NCBI GenBank assembly: GCA_027489105.1 | Contig: JAIYAJ010000493.1 | Coordinates: 1 to 23,291, forward strand | DNA length: 23,291 nucleotides | Reading direction: 5' to 3' | DNA from: Zymomonas sp. | GTDB taxonomy: Bacteria; Pseudomonadota; Alphaproteobacteria; Sphingomonadales; Sphingomonadaceae | Part shown: in pieces, positions 6,869 through 14,566 of the stretch | Position numbering within the stretch: position 1 is the first letter of the stretch | How the letters are laid out: each line of letters begins with the position of its first letter | Position numbers and translations under genes: made by a program | The notes under the pieces: generated by a model | The model's database searches: none | Told to the model about the DNA's origin: nothing | Seen by the model: the letters and a program-made list of their open reading frames with translations, nothing else

Positions 6869-8608
6869 ATGCAGAGCATTCTTCTGAAAGGCGGCACCGT
6901 CGTCGACGGCACCGGTGGCCCCGCGATCAAGGCCGATGTCCGCGTGAAGGGCGACATGATCGTCGATGTCGGACCCGATCTCACCCCCGGTGACGATCGT
7001 GTGATCGACTGCACCGGCTGCTTCGTGACCCCCGGCTTCATCGAACCGCACACCCATTTCGATGCGACCATGTGGTGGCAGCCCGATCTCGATCCGCTGA
7101 CCGGCTATGGCGTCACCACCATCGTCATGGGCAATTGCGGCTTCTCGGCCGCGCCCGTTCACGAGACGGACGCCGAAGCCCGGCTGGAGATGATCAAGAT
7201 CTTCTCCTTCTTCGAGGACATCCCCGAAGAGCCCTTCCTGACCAAGCTGCCGTGGGACTGGCGCAAATGGTCCGAATATCAGCGGTCGATGACTAGCAAG
7301 CTGCGGGTTCCTGCCAATTACACCGCCTTTGTCGGCCATATCGCGATCCGCCTCGCCGTGATGGGCATGGACGCCTGGGAGCGGAAGGCGACGCCCGAGG
7401 AGATCCGCCAGATCGCCGCGCATGTCGACGACGCGCTCGCCGCCGGCGCCTGCGGCGTGTCGAGCAATCTGCTCGACCATGACGGATCGGACCGCCCGGT
7501 GCCGACCCAGATCGCCTGCGACGACGAATATCGCGCGATCCTCGAAGTGCTCGCGCGCTATCCGGGCCGTTCGCTGCAGGTCGTCATCGACACCTTCATG
7601 CGGATGACGGCGCCCGCGAGCATGGAGCGGCTGACCCGGCTCAACGCCGATCTCAACGTCCGCATCCAGCTGGCCGGCGGCATTCCGACGCTCGAGTTCC
7701 AGCGTCCGATCCTGGAGCAGATGCGCGCGATCATCGAGAAGGCGCATGCCGATGGACAGGATGTCTGGCCCGCCTTCACCCACACCTCGCCCACCAACAC
7801 GCTGTCGCTGATCCGCTCGCTGATCTTCGCGCAGTCGAACGACTATGTGTGGCACGAGGTGGTGCTGCTCGAGGACCTCGACGAGAAGGTCAAGCTGCTC
7901 AAGGATCCCGACTGGCGTGCCCGGGCGCGCGAAAGCTGGGACACCAAGGTGTGGCCGCACGCGCCGATGGCCAATCCCGATCGGCTGCTGCTGCGCAACT
8001 CGGACAATGGCTTCGGGCCGGTCAACACCACGCTCAAGGCCTATGCCGACAGCCGGGGCCTGCACCCGTCCGATGCGATGGCCGAGTGGATCCTCGCCAA
8101 CGGCATTCGCTCGACGGTGCATATGGCGCCGTTCGACATGAACCGCGACGAGATCATCCGGCTGATCCGCGATCCCAAGGCGCTCGGCAATCTCAACGAC
8201 GCGCCCGCCCATGGCCAGATGTTCTGCGGCGGCGGCGAAAATATCCTGATGCTCACCGACTATGTCCGCAAGGGCGAGCTTTCGATCGAGGAAGCGATCT
8301 TGTCGATCACCGGCCGGATCGCCGAGCATTTCGGCTTTACCGATCGCGGCCGGATCGCGCCGGGGATGCGCGCCGACATCACCGTGTTCGACCTCGACGA
8401 GATCGAACATCGCGAGGAGTATAAGCGCTTCGACGTGCCGACCGGCGGCTATGACATGACCTGGCGCTATACCCGCGACGCGGCGCCGATGCGCCTGACG
8501 ATGGTCAACGGCATGCCGACCTTCATGAACGGCCATTTCACGGGCTCGATGCCCGGTCGCTATCTCGTCCCCGCGGGCGAGCAGCAACTGGCCCAGGCGG
8601 CCGAATAA
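6869..8608 (+). CDS. Amidohydrolase-superfamily protein, D-aminoacylase-like
   Basis: A 579-residue metallo-hydrolase of the amidohydrolase/N-acyl-D-amino-acid deacylase group. The N-terminal beta domain (ILLKGGTVVDGTGGP) leads into the metal site H61-T-H63 (IEPHTHFDA), the hallmark GNCGFSAAP with Cys90, and a C-terminal RGRIAPGMRADITVFDLDEI return to the beta domain. Asp444 in NLNDAPAHG probably matches the conserved metal aspartate. The protein is about 100 residues longer than classic D-aminoacylase. The two histidines that ligate the second metal there are not obvious: the expected region reads SLQVVIDTFMRMT. True D-aminoacylase activity is therefore doubtful, and hydrolysis of an amide, lactam or similar ring bond is a safer guess. 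GAGGAGAGG precedes the ATG. Confidence 0.85.
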   Translation: MQSILLKGGTVVDGTGGPAIKADVRVKGDMIVDVGPDLTPGDDRVIDCTGCFVTPGFIEPHTHFDATMWWQPDLDPLTGYGVTTIVMGNCGFSAAPVHETDAEARLEMIKIFSFFEDIPEEPFLTKLPWDWRKWSEYQRSMTSKLRVPANYTAFVGHIAIRLAVMGMDAWERKATPEEIRQIAAHVDDALAAGACGVSSNLLDHDGSDRPVPTQIACDDEYRAILEVLARYPGRSLQVVIDTFMRMTAPASMERLTRLNADLNVRIQLAGGIPTLEFQRPILEQMRAIIEKAHADGQDVWPAFTHTSPTNTLSLIRSLIFAQSNDYVWHEVVLLEDLDEKVKLLKDPDWRARARESWDTKVWPHAPMANPDRLLLRNSDNGFGPVNTTLKAYADSRGLHPSDAMAEWILANGIRSTVHMAPFDMNRDEIIRLIRDPKALGNLNDAPAHGQMFCGGGENILMLTDYVRKGELSIEEAILSITGRIAEHFGFTDRGRIAPGMRADITVFDLDEIEHREEYKRFDVPTGGYDMTWRYTRDAAPMRLTMVNGMPTFMNGHFTGSMPGRYLVPAGEQQLAQAAE

Positions 8609-8628
8609 GCCGAATCCGAAGACCGGGA

Positions 8629-8669
8629 GGGGCGGCGGGGCCTAAGCGCCTCGCCGCCCCTTCTTTTTT
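8629..8669 (+). terminator. Strong rho-independent terminator after the amidohydrolase
   Basis: GGGGCGGCG (8629-8637) pairs perfectly with CGCCGCCCC (8652-8660), and the run TTCTTTTTT follows. It lies 20 bases after the amidohydrolase stop and ends the catabolic transcript before the TetR gene at 8721. Confidence 0.88.
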
Positions 8670-8720
8670 CATCCGGGCAGGGCGCTTCCCCGCGAGCGGT
8701 CCGGCCTCTAAGGACGATCC

Positions 8721-9419
8721 ATGGCCAGTCGCGCAGGACGATCGCCGGGCAGACCGAACCGCATCTCGCAGGAGCAGATCCTGGAGGCGGCCGTCGCGCT
8801 CATCCGAGAAGGCGGGCTGGACGGCTGCAACATGACGCAGATCGCCCGCCGCCTGGGCGTGTCGGTGATGGCGCTCTACACCTATTATCCGAGCCGCGAC
8901 GCTTTGGTCGAAGCCGTCGCCGCCGACGTCTTCGCGGCACTGCCGATCCCGTCGGAGGAGGGCGGCTGGAAGGCGTTCCTCACCGCCTGGATGCGGACGC
9001 TCTATGACGAGTTTATCCGGCGGCCCGAGGCGATCGAGCTGATGTACCGCGACGACCATGTCCCGCGGGCCTGGCTGAGGCTGTGGCTGCCGATGATGCG
9101 GGTACTGTGGCGGCAGGGGCTGCGGGGGCCCGATCTCGGCATGGTTTCGACCTGGCTGGGCCTGGTGGTGCTGCAGATGATCGCCGGGCTCTACAAGTTG
9201 CGATCCTCGGCCGAACTGCTCGATGAGCTGGGCATAGCCGGCCTCGACCCGGCGGATCGGCTACTCTTCGAGGACGTCAATGTCCTCGCCACGCCCGATG
9301 CCCGGCGGCGGCTTGCAGACTTCACGATCGAGAACATCATGTTCGGGATCGAGCGCGCCATCGAACAGGCCCGCGAGGCGGGGCGCCTCGCCGCTCCGCC
9401 GGGAACCGCGCTGCCCTGA
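8721..9419 (+). CDS. TetR-family transcriptional regulator
   Basis: A 232-residue protein. A basic N-terminal tail (MASRAGRSPGRPNRISQEQI) leads to the TetR helix-turn-helix at about residues 17-65 (MTQIARRLGVSVMALYTYYP, then SRDALVEAV). A long helical ligand-binding domain rich in Leu, Met and Trp follows, suggesting a hydrophobic ligand pocket. AAGGA sits seven bases before the ATG. It follows the strong terminator at 8629-8669, so it has its own transcript, and it converges on the ArsR gene (18-base gap). The palindrome at 6805-6825 upstream of the amidohydrolase is a possible target, by position only. Confidence 0.88.
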   Translation: MASRAGRSPGRPNRISQEQILEAAVALIREGGLDGCNMTQIARRLGVSVMALYTYYPSRDALVEAVAADVFAALPIPSEEGGWKAFLTAWMRTLYDEFIRRPEAIELMYRDDHVPRAWLRLWLPMMRVLWRQGLRGPDLGMVSTWLGLVVLQMIAGLYKLRSSAELLDELGIAGLDPADRLLFEDVNVLATPDARRRLADFTIENIMFGIERAIEQAREAGRLAAPPGTALP

Positions 9420-9437
9420 GCCCGAGCCCGCGTGCGT

Positions 9438-9836
9438 TCAGCGCGGCAGGATGCGGGCGAAGGCGGCGACCCCCTGCGAGGCCGGGGCGGCCGGCAAGGA
9501 TGCGTTCGCGGTCGGCGCGGGCGCCGGGGTGACCGCGCCCACCCCGGCGAACATCGCCTCGATATTGCGCACGCACAGCGCGACCGACTCGTCGGCGAGA
9601 CGATACCAGACCTGCTTGGCCTCCTTGCGCGTCTCGACGAGTTCGGCGCGGCGCAGTTCGCCCAGTTGCTGGCTGAGCGCGGGCTGGCCGATGCCGGTGG
9701 CGTCGGCGATCTCGCCGACATTGCGTTCGCCGCGCAGCAGGCAGGACAGGATCATCAGGCGCTGTGCCTGTGCGAAGATGCGGATCTTCTCGGCCGCCGC
9801 CGCCGCGGCGTCCCGATCCTGGTGCAGTGCCGTCAT
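9438..9836 (-). CDS. ArsR-family repressor, BigR/SqrR-like
   Basis: A 132-residue winged-helix regulator. The core RLMILSCLLRGERNVGEIAD, then GIGQPALSQQLGELRRAELV and TRKEAKQVWYRLAD, is very close to the BigR/SqrR/YgaV type, which senses persulfides and represses sulfide-detoxification genes. It has two cysteines, Cys32 and Cys88. From memory of BigR, the first is one residue off the sensor cysteine position and the second is not at the usual place near the end of the last helix. The C-terminus carries a proline/alanine-rich tail (residues 102-125). The start overlaps the stop of the peroxiredoxin gene (ATGA, 9833-9836). The divergent operon starting at 10556 encodes persulfide dioxygenase and transporters, the known BigR regulon, which strongly supports the assignment. 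Confidence 0.87.
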   Translation of the reverse strand: MTALHQDRDAAAAAAEKIRIFAQAQRLMILSCLLRGERNVGEIADATGIGQPALSQQLGELRRAELVETRKEAKQVWYRLADESVALCVRNIEAMFAGVGAVTPAPAPTANASLPAAPASQGVAAFARILPR

Positions 9837-10453
9837 TCGCTGTCCTCGAAGCGGCAGAACCAGTCCGCAGCATCGCTGGCCCGCTCATCCGGGGGAAGCA
9901 GCACGGGACCTCCGGGTTGCCAGCCCTCCGGCGTGAGGCGGCCAGATGCGTCGACCCGCTGCAGCGCGTTCAGCAGGCGCAGCATCTCGTCCGCCGATCG
10001 ACCGACATTGTGGGGATAAGAGGTTGTCGCCCGGATGATGCCGTTCGGGTCGATGAAGAAGGTCGTCCGCATCGCCATGCTGTCGGCTGCCTCCTCGCCG
10101 ATCATGCCATAGGCGCGTCCGATCGCCATGCTCGGATCCTCGATGACCGGGAAGTCGATCGTCACGTCGAACAGGTCGCCCAGCGCCCGGACCCAGGCCA
10201 TATGCGAATAGAGGCTGTCCACCGACAGGCCGACGAGCTGGCAGTCGAGCGCGTCGAACGCCGCCCGCCGCCGCGCCAGTGCCACGAACTCTGTACTGCA
10301 GACCGGGGTGAAGTTGGCGGGGTGCGAAAAGAGAATGACCCACCGGCCGCGTAGCTGGGAAAGCTGAAAGGGACCTCTGGTCGATCGGGCGATGAAGTCC
10401 GGGGCGGGGTCGCCGATTCGCGGCGGGACCGGGTTGTTCATGAGGCTATCCAT
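9833..10453 (-). CDS. Peroxiredoxin, Prx6/1-Cys-like (AhpC/TSA family)
   Basis: A 206-residue thiol peroxidase reducing hydrogen peroxide or organic hydroperoxides, possibly persulfides. The peroxidatic Cys52 is in PANFTPVCSTEF, and the MAMRTTFFIDPNGIIRA segment holds the supporting arginine. The NVGRSADEMLRLLNALQ and PEGWQPGG segments are typical of the Prx6 subgroup with its extended C-terminal domain. Additional cysteines are Cys71 and one near the C-terminus (WFCRFED), so a resolving cysteine is possible. The ATG at 10453 is preceded by GTAGGACGCG; a second ATG lies four codons in. It is the first gene of a two-gene unit with the ArsR repressor and diverges from the persulfide dioxygenase operon. 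Confidence 0.9.
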   Translation of the reverse strand: MDSLMNNPVPPRIGDPAPDFIARSTRGPFQLSQLRGRWVILFSHPANFTPVCSTEFVALARRRAAFDALDCQLVGLSVDSLYSHMAWVRALGDLFDVTIDFPVIEDPSMAIGRAYGMIGEEAADSMAMRTTFFIDPNGIIRATTSYPHNVGRSADEMLRLLNALQRVDASGRLTPEGWQPGGPVLLPPDERASDAADWFCRFEDSE

Positions 10454-10493
10454 CGCGTCCTACCTGCTGCCGGCCCCGCAGTTCCGCAAGCCC

Positions 10494-10522
10494 TTGACGA
10501 TTGCAGAATATACAAATACAAA
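10494..10522 (+). promoter_or_regulatory. Promoter of the persulfide dioxygenase operon
   Basis: TTGACG (10494-10499) and TACAAA (10517-10522) are separated by 17 bases, a good sigma-70 arrangement, about 34 bases before the GTG start at 10556. The downstream box lies inside the palindrome at 10512-10536. Confidence 0.5.
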
Positions 10523-10533
10523 GTTTATGTAAA
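10505..10533 (-). promoter_or_regulatory. Divergent promoter of the peroxiredoxin-arsR unit
   Basis: On the minus strand, TTTACA (10533-10528) and TATTCT (10510-10505) are 17 bases apart. The start of the peroxiredoxin gene is about 50 bases further. This promoter overlaps the opposite one face to face, and both share the palindrome at 10512-10536. Confidence 0.45.
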
Positions 10534-10536
10534 TGT
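10512..10536. promoter_or_regulatory. AT-rich imperfect palindrome, candidate operator of the ArsR repressor
   Basis: A 25-base imperfect inverted repeat has outer arms ACA/TGT and inner arms TACA/TGTA, symmetric around base 10524. Eight of twelve pairs match. It stands out as an AT-rich island in GC-rich DNA and overlaps both divergent promoters. BigR-type repressors bind AT-rich palindromes in the equivalent position, so one dimer here could control both units. Confidence 0.55.
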
Positions 10537-10555
10537 GAATTATAGGAGAGTCGCC

Positions 10556-11473
10556 GTGTCCGACCCCGCTCTCGCAAAGGCAGCCGCCCAGATTGCGGGG
10601 GCCCGGAAGGGTGTGTCCGCGATCAAGGCCTTCTTCGATGCGCCGACCTTCACCGTGACCTATGTCGTCCATGATCCGGAGACCCGGCGCGCGGCAGTGA
10701 TCGACAGTGTGCTGACCTACGATCCTGCATCCGGGCGGACGTCCACCGACGCTGCCGAGCCGGTGCTGGCCCATGTCCGCGAGCAGGGCCTGACCGTCGA
10801 CTGGCATCTGGAAACCCACGCCCATGCCGATCACCTGTCTGCGGCGCCCTTTCTTCAGAAGGAACTCGGCGGTCGCATCGCGATCGGCGCGCATATCTGC
10901 GAGGTGCAGAAGGCTTTCGGCGCCCTCTTCAATGCCGGGTCCGATTTCGCCCGCGACGGTTCCGACTTCGATCAGCTCTGGGGGGATGGGGACAGTTTCG
11001 CGATCGGCAACCTCTCTGTCACCGTCCTGCACGTGCCGGGACACACCCCGGCCTGCGTCGCCTATGTGATCGGTGACGCGGTGTTCGTCGGCGATACGAT
11101 GTTCATGCCCGATTATGGCACGGCGCGGGCGGACTTTCCGGGCGGCGATGCGCGGACGCTGTTCCGGTCGTTACGACGGCTCCTCGAGTTGCCCCCCGAG
11201 ACGCGGCTGTTCCTGTGTCACGATTATCTGCCGGAGGGTCGCGACCATTATGTCTGGGAGACGACCGTTGCCGAGCAGCGCCGCGCCAATGTTCACGCTC
11301 ATGACGGCGTGACCGAAGACGAGTTCGTCGCCATGCGCGAGGCGCGCGATCATATGCTCGCCGTGCCGCGCCTGATCCTCCCCTCGGTCCAGGTGAACAT
11401 GCGGGCGGGGCATCTGCCGCCGGCCGAGGGCAATGGCACGGTCTATCTCAAGATTCCGGTGAACCAGCTGTGA
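10556..11473 (+). CDS. blh: MBL-fold persulfide dioxygenase (ETHE1/Blh-like)
   Basis: A 305-residue metallo-beta-lactamase-fold protein. The motif ETHAHADH contains His88, His90, Asp92 and His93; His163 (VPGHTPAC), Asp180 (FVGDTMF) and His222 (LCHDY) complete the site. By comparison with ETHE1, the iron ligands would be His88, His163 and Asp180. Such enzymes oxidise glutathione persulfide to sulfite. The GTG at 10556 is chosen because AGGAGAG sits five bases upstream; the in-frame GTG at 10535 lacks a ribosome site and lies inside the operator. The gene leads a coupled operon and its last codons overlap the start of the YeeE-like gene (GTGA). Its closest family relative by context is Blh of the Agrobacterium/Xylella bigR operon. 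Confidence 0.88.
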   Translation: MSDPALAKAAAQIAGARKGVSAIKAFFDAPTFTVTYVVHDPETRRAAVIDSVLTYDPASGRTSTDAAEPVLAHVREQGLTVDWHLETHAHADHLSAAPFLQKELGGRIAIGAHICEVQKAFGALFNAGSDFARDGSDFDQLWGDGDSFAIGNLSVTVLHVPGHTPACVAYVIGDAVFVGDTMFMPDYGTARADFPGGDARTLFRSLRRLLELPPETRLFLCHDYLPEGRDHYVWETTVAEQRRANVHAHDGVTEDEFVAMREARDHMLAVPRLILPSVQVNMRAGHLPPAEGNGTVYLKIPVNQL

Positions 11474-11910
11474 TCGGCTCGCTCTTTCCCGAGGCGCAGC
11501 CGCTGGCCGGCTTTGCAGGTGGGCTGATGATCGGCCTAGCCGCTGCGATCATGTTGCTGGGGCTCGGCCGCATCGCCGGCGTCAGCGGGCTCGCCGCGCG
11601 AGCGATCGGTCTGTCGGATGGTGGCCCGCCCAGATCGGTGGCGCTGGCCTTCATTGCCGGTCTGCCGCTTGGAGCGCTGCTGATCGCGTTTCTTCAGGGC
11701 GGCGTCGCTGCACAATTCGCTTCGCTCCCGATCATGATCATCGCCGGGCTGCTGGTCGGCTATGGCACGCGCCTCGGCTCGGGTTGCACCAGCGGCCACG
11801 GCGTCTGCGGCCTGTCGCGCCTGTCACGCCGGTCGCTCGTGGCGACCGCACTGTTCATGGCGAGCGGTTTCGCCACGGTGGGGCTGATGCGCCTCGCGGG
11901 GCTGTCATGA
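11470..11910 (+). CDS. YeeE/YedE-family membrane protein, first half-transporter
   Basis: A 146-residue inner-membrane protein with four predicted hydrophobic helices (about residues 13-37, 57-77, 84-100 and 122-143). It carries the family motif GSGCTSGHGVCGLSRLSRRS (residues 103-122), whose cysteines are thought to handle sulfur anions or sulfane sulfur in YeeE/YedE (DUF395, PmpA-like) proteins. The start is a GTG overlapping the dioxygenase stop, consistent with tight coupling. It is half the size of E. coli YeeE and is paired with the next gene, which would supply the other half. Confidence 0.85.
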   Translation: MIGSLFPEAQPLAGFAGGLMIGLAAAIMLLGLGRIAGVSGLAARAIGLSDGGPPRSVALAFIAGLPLGALLIAFLQGGVAAQFASLPIMIIAGLLVGYGTRLGSGCTSGHGVCGLSRLSRRSLVATALFMASGFATVGLMRLAGLS

Positions 11911-12314
11911 AGCGCGCGCTCGTCGCCCTGGTCGCCGGAACCCTCTTCGGGGCTGGCCTGGCAATCTCCGGAATGGTCGATCCGTCCAGGGTGCGCGCCT
12001 TCCTCGATCTGTTCGGCGCCTGGGACCCGACGCTGGCCTTCGTGATGGGCGGCGCGATCCTGCCGATGGCGGTCGCCTGGCGATTGAGGGCCCGCATGGA
12101 CCGTCCACTGGCCGACGACATCTTCGCGCTGCCGGAAACCCGCACGCTCGATGCGCGGCTCGCCATAGGCGCCCTGCTGTTCGGCATCGGTTGGGGATTG
12201 GGTGGGCTCTGTCCCGGACCGGCGATCGCCGGCTTTGCGCTATATCCCCTTGCCGTCGCGCCCTTTCTGCTGGCGATGGGCGCCGGCTTCGCCTTGCATC
12301 GCTTCACGGCATGA
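11907..12314 (+). CDS. YeeE/YedE-family (DUF6691-like) membrane protein, second half-transporter
   Basis: A 135-residue membrane protein with about four hydrophobic segments. Family landmarks are GAGLAISGMVDPSRVRAFLD near the N-terminus and GWGLGGLCPGPAIAGFALYP near residues 97-116, which includes the conserved GxCPGPA motif. The start ATG overlaps the previous stop (ATGA). It probably forms a heteromeric sulfur-compound channel with the preceding protein (PmpA/PmpB type). The transported species, such as thiosulfate or sulfane sulfur, cannot be read from the sequence. Confidence 0.85.
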   Translation: MKRALVALVAGTLFGAGLAISGMVDPSRVRAFLDLFGAWDPTLAFVMGGAILPMAVAWRLRARMDRPLADDIFALPETRTLDARLAIGALLFGIGWGLGGLCPGPAIAGFALYPLAVAPFLLAMGAGFALHRFTA

Positions 12315-13132
12315 TGACGAATGCACAATATCTGCTGGGCGGCATGTCCGGTGGGCTGGTGGGCTTCGTGCTCGGGCTGGTCGGCGGGGGCGGGTCGATC
12401 CTCGCGGTGCCCCTGATGGTCTATCTCGTCGGCGTGCCCAACCCGCATGTCGCGATCGGCACGAGCGCGCTGGCGGTTGCCGCCAACGCCGCCGCCGGGC
12501 TCGCGGGCCATGCCCGGGCGCATCATGTCAAATGGCGCTGCGGGGGCATGTATGCGGCGGCGGGGGTCGTCGGCGCGCTCGCGGGATCGACCTTCGGCAA
12601 GATGGTCGACGGTCAGAAGCTGCTGCTGCTGTTCGCGCTGCTGATGCTCGTGGTCGGCCTGCTCATGCTGCGCGGGCGCGGGGATCCCGGCAATCCGGGG
12701 GCGGAGTGCAACCGGCAGAAGGCGCCCAAAGTCCTCGCCTTCGGCCTCGGCTCGGGGGTCTTTTCGGGCTTTTTCGGTATCGGCGGCGGCTTCCTCATCG
12801 TGCCGGGCCTCGTCGCGTCGACCGGCATGCCGATGCTGATGGCGGTCGGAACCTCGCTCGTCGCCGTTACCGCCTTCGGCCTCACGACCGCCGCCAACTA
12901 TGCCTTTTCCGGGCTCGTCGACTGGCCGCTTGCGCTGATCTTCGTGCTCGGCGGCGCTCTGGGCAGCATCGGGGGGCTAAGGCTGGCGGAAAAGCTCGGC
13001 GGCAAGACCGGTCGGCTGACGACGCTGTTCGCACTGCTGATCTTCGCGGTCGCGCTGTACATGATCTGGCAGGGCCTCGGTACGGCCTTTCCCGCGCTGG
13101 ACATTATGCCTCATCCCGCAGACCCAAGCTAA
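12311..13132 (+). CDS. TauE/SafE-family sulfite/sulfonate exporter
   Basis: A 273-residue inner-membrane protein with roughly eight hydrophobic segments in two homologous halves. Each half starts with a glycine-rich motif: GFVLGLVGGGGSILAVPLMV (residues 18-37) and FSGFFGIGGGFLIVPGLVAS (residues 151-170), the signature of the TauE/SafE (DUF81) family. Family members export sulfite, sulfoacetate or related anions. The ATG at 12311 overlaps the previous stop; a second ATG follows immediately at 12314. Behind a persulfide dioxygenase that makes sulfite, a sulfite-export role is likely. A short Cys residue (GAECNRQ) lies in the central cytoplasmic loop. Confidence 0.87.
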   Translation: MMTNAQYLLGGMSGGLVGFVLGLVGGGGSILAVPLMVYLVGVPNPHVAIGTSALAVAANAAAGLAGHARAHHVKWRCGGMYAAAGVVGALAGSTFGKMVDGQKLLLLFALLMLVVGLLMLRGRGDPGNPGAECNRQKAPKVLAFGLGSGVFSGFFGIGGGFLIVPGLVASTGMPMLMAVGTSLVAVTAFGLTTAANYAFSGLVDWPLALIFVLGGALGSIGGLRLAEKLGGKTGRLTTLFALLIFAVALYMIWQGLGTAFPALDIMPHPADPS

Positions 13133-13162
13133 GGGCTACGAGGTCGCTGAGAGGAACCACTG

Positions 13163-14566
13163 ATGTTCGACACGGCCGATGCGCTCATTCTCGCCCGCGC
13201 GCAGTTCGCCTTTACGGTGAGCTTCCATTTTTTGTTCCCCGCTTTCACCATCGGGCTCGCCAGCTATCTGATGGTGCTCGAGGGGCTGTGGCTCAAGACG
13301 GACAGGGGCGTCTATGCCAATCTCTACCGCTATTGGCTCAAGATCTTCGCGGTCGTCTTCGCGATGGGTGTCGTGTCGGGCATCGTCATGTCGTACCAGT
13401 TCGGCACCAACTGGTCGGTCTTCTCGGACAAGGCCGGGCCGGTGATCGGGCCGCTGATGGCTTATGAAGTGCTCACCGCCTTCTTCCTCGAAGCCGGCTT
13501 CCTCGGCGTCATGCTGTTCGGGATCAACAAGGTCGGGCGCAAGCTGCATTTCGTCGCGACCTGTGCGGTCGCGGTCGGGACCTTCATCTCTGCCTTCTGG
13601 ATATTGTCGGTAAACAGCTGGATGCAGACCCCGGTCGGTTACGAGATGGGCACCAACGGCCAGTTCCTGCCGGGACCGAGCTGGATCGCGATCATTTTCA
13701 ATCCCAGTTTCCCTTACCGCCTCGTCCACACCGTGCTTGCCGCCTATCTCACCACCGCCTTCGCGGTCGGCGGGGTCGGGGCCTGGCATTTGCTGCGCGA
13801 CCGCGACAATCCGGGCGCGCGCAAGATGTTCTCGATGGCGATGTGGATGGCGGCGATCGTCGCCCCGATCCAGATCTTCGCCGGCGACATGCACGGGCTC
13901 AACACGCTCGAGCATCAGCCGGCGAAGGTGATGGCGATGGAGGGCCATTATCAGAGCCACCCCGATGGCGCCCCGCTGATCCTCTTTGGCATTCCCGACA
14001 GCCAGGCCAAACGGGTCGACTATGCGATTTCCATCCCCAAGGCGTCTTCGCTGATCCTGAAGCATGATCCGAACGCACCGTTGAAGGGGCTCGACACCGT
14101 GCCCGAGGCGGACCAGCCGCCGGTCGGCATCGTGTTCTGGGCGTTCCGCGTCATGGTCGGGCTCGGTTTCGCCATGGTCGGGCTCGGCCTGTGGAGCCTG
14201 TTCGCGCGGATGCGTGGTCGCCTCTACGACTGGCGCGGGCTGCATCGCGCCGCGCTGCTGATGGGGCCCGCCGGTTTCGTCGCGGTTCTGGCTGGGTGGG
14301 TCGTGACCGAGGTCGGGCGGCAGCCCTTCACCATTTACGGCCTGCTCCGCACCGCGCAGAGCGCCTCGCCGCTCGACGCGCCGGCCGTCGGCGCCTCGCT
14401 GCTGGCCTTCGTGATCGTCTATTTCACCGTATTTGGCGCGGGCATCTGGTATCTGCTCAGGCTCGCCGCCAAGCCGCCCAAGGCGCATGAGAGCGGCCCC
14501 GCGAACGGGCCGATCCGCAGCGCTGGTATCACCCCTGCACCCGCCGTAGAGGGAGGCAAGGCATGA
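13163..14566 (+). CDS. cydA: Cytochrome bd-type quinol oxidase subunit I (CIO type)
   Basis: A 467-residue multi-helix subunit that oxidises quinol and carries the haems. Landmarks are His22 (SFHFLFPAFTIGLASY), corresponding to the E. coli b595 ligand, and His189 (RLVHTVLAAYL). The C-terminal signature is VVTEVGRQPFTIYGLLRTA. It is about 55 residues shorter than E. coli CydA and lacks a long quinol loop, which marks the cyanide-insensitive (CioA) subgroup; the name cioA would be equally apt. AGAGGAA precedes the ATG, only 30 bases after the TauE-like gene, with no promoter or terminator visible between them. It therefore appears to be part of the sulfur operon. The next gene overlaps by ATGA. 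Confidence 0.92.
   Translation: MFDTADALILARAQFAFTVSFHFLFPAFTIGLASYLMVLEGLWLKTDRGVYANLYRYWLKIFAVVFAMGVVSGIVMSYQFGTNWSVFSDKAGPVIGPLMAYEVLTAFFLEAGFLGVMLFGINKVGRKLHFVATCAVAVGTFISAFWILSVNSWMQTPVGYEMGTNGQFLPGPSWIAIIFNPSFPYRLVHTVLAAYLTTAFAVGGVGAWHLLRDRDNPGARKMFSMAMWMAAIVAPIQIFAGDMHGLNTLEHQPAKVMAMEGHYQSHPDGAPLILFGIPDSQAKRVDYAISIPKASSLILKHDPNAPLKGLDTVPEADQPPVGIVFWAFRVMVGLGFAMVGLGLWSLFARMRGRLYDWRGLHRAALLMGPAGFVAVLAGWVVTEVGRQPFTIYGLLRTAQSASPLDAPAVGASLLAFVIVYFTVFGAGIWYLLRLAAKPPKAHESGPANGPIRSAGITPAPAVEGGKA

Noticed and set aside
5495..8587. A 1030-codon open frame on the minus strand
   Set aside because: It lies antisense to the esterase, epoxide hydrolase and amidohydrolase genes, which have complete motifs and ribosome sites. 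Its composition (Arg, His and Asp rich, no domains) is typical of antisense frames in GC-rich DNA.
10535..10555. Earlier GTG start for the persulfide dioxygenase
   Set aside because: It lies inside the promoter/operator palindrome and has no ribosome site, whereas the GTG at 10556 has AGGAGAG at the right distance.
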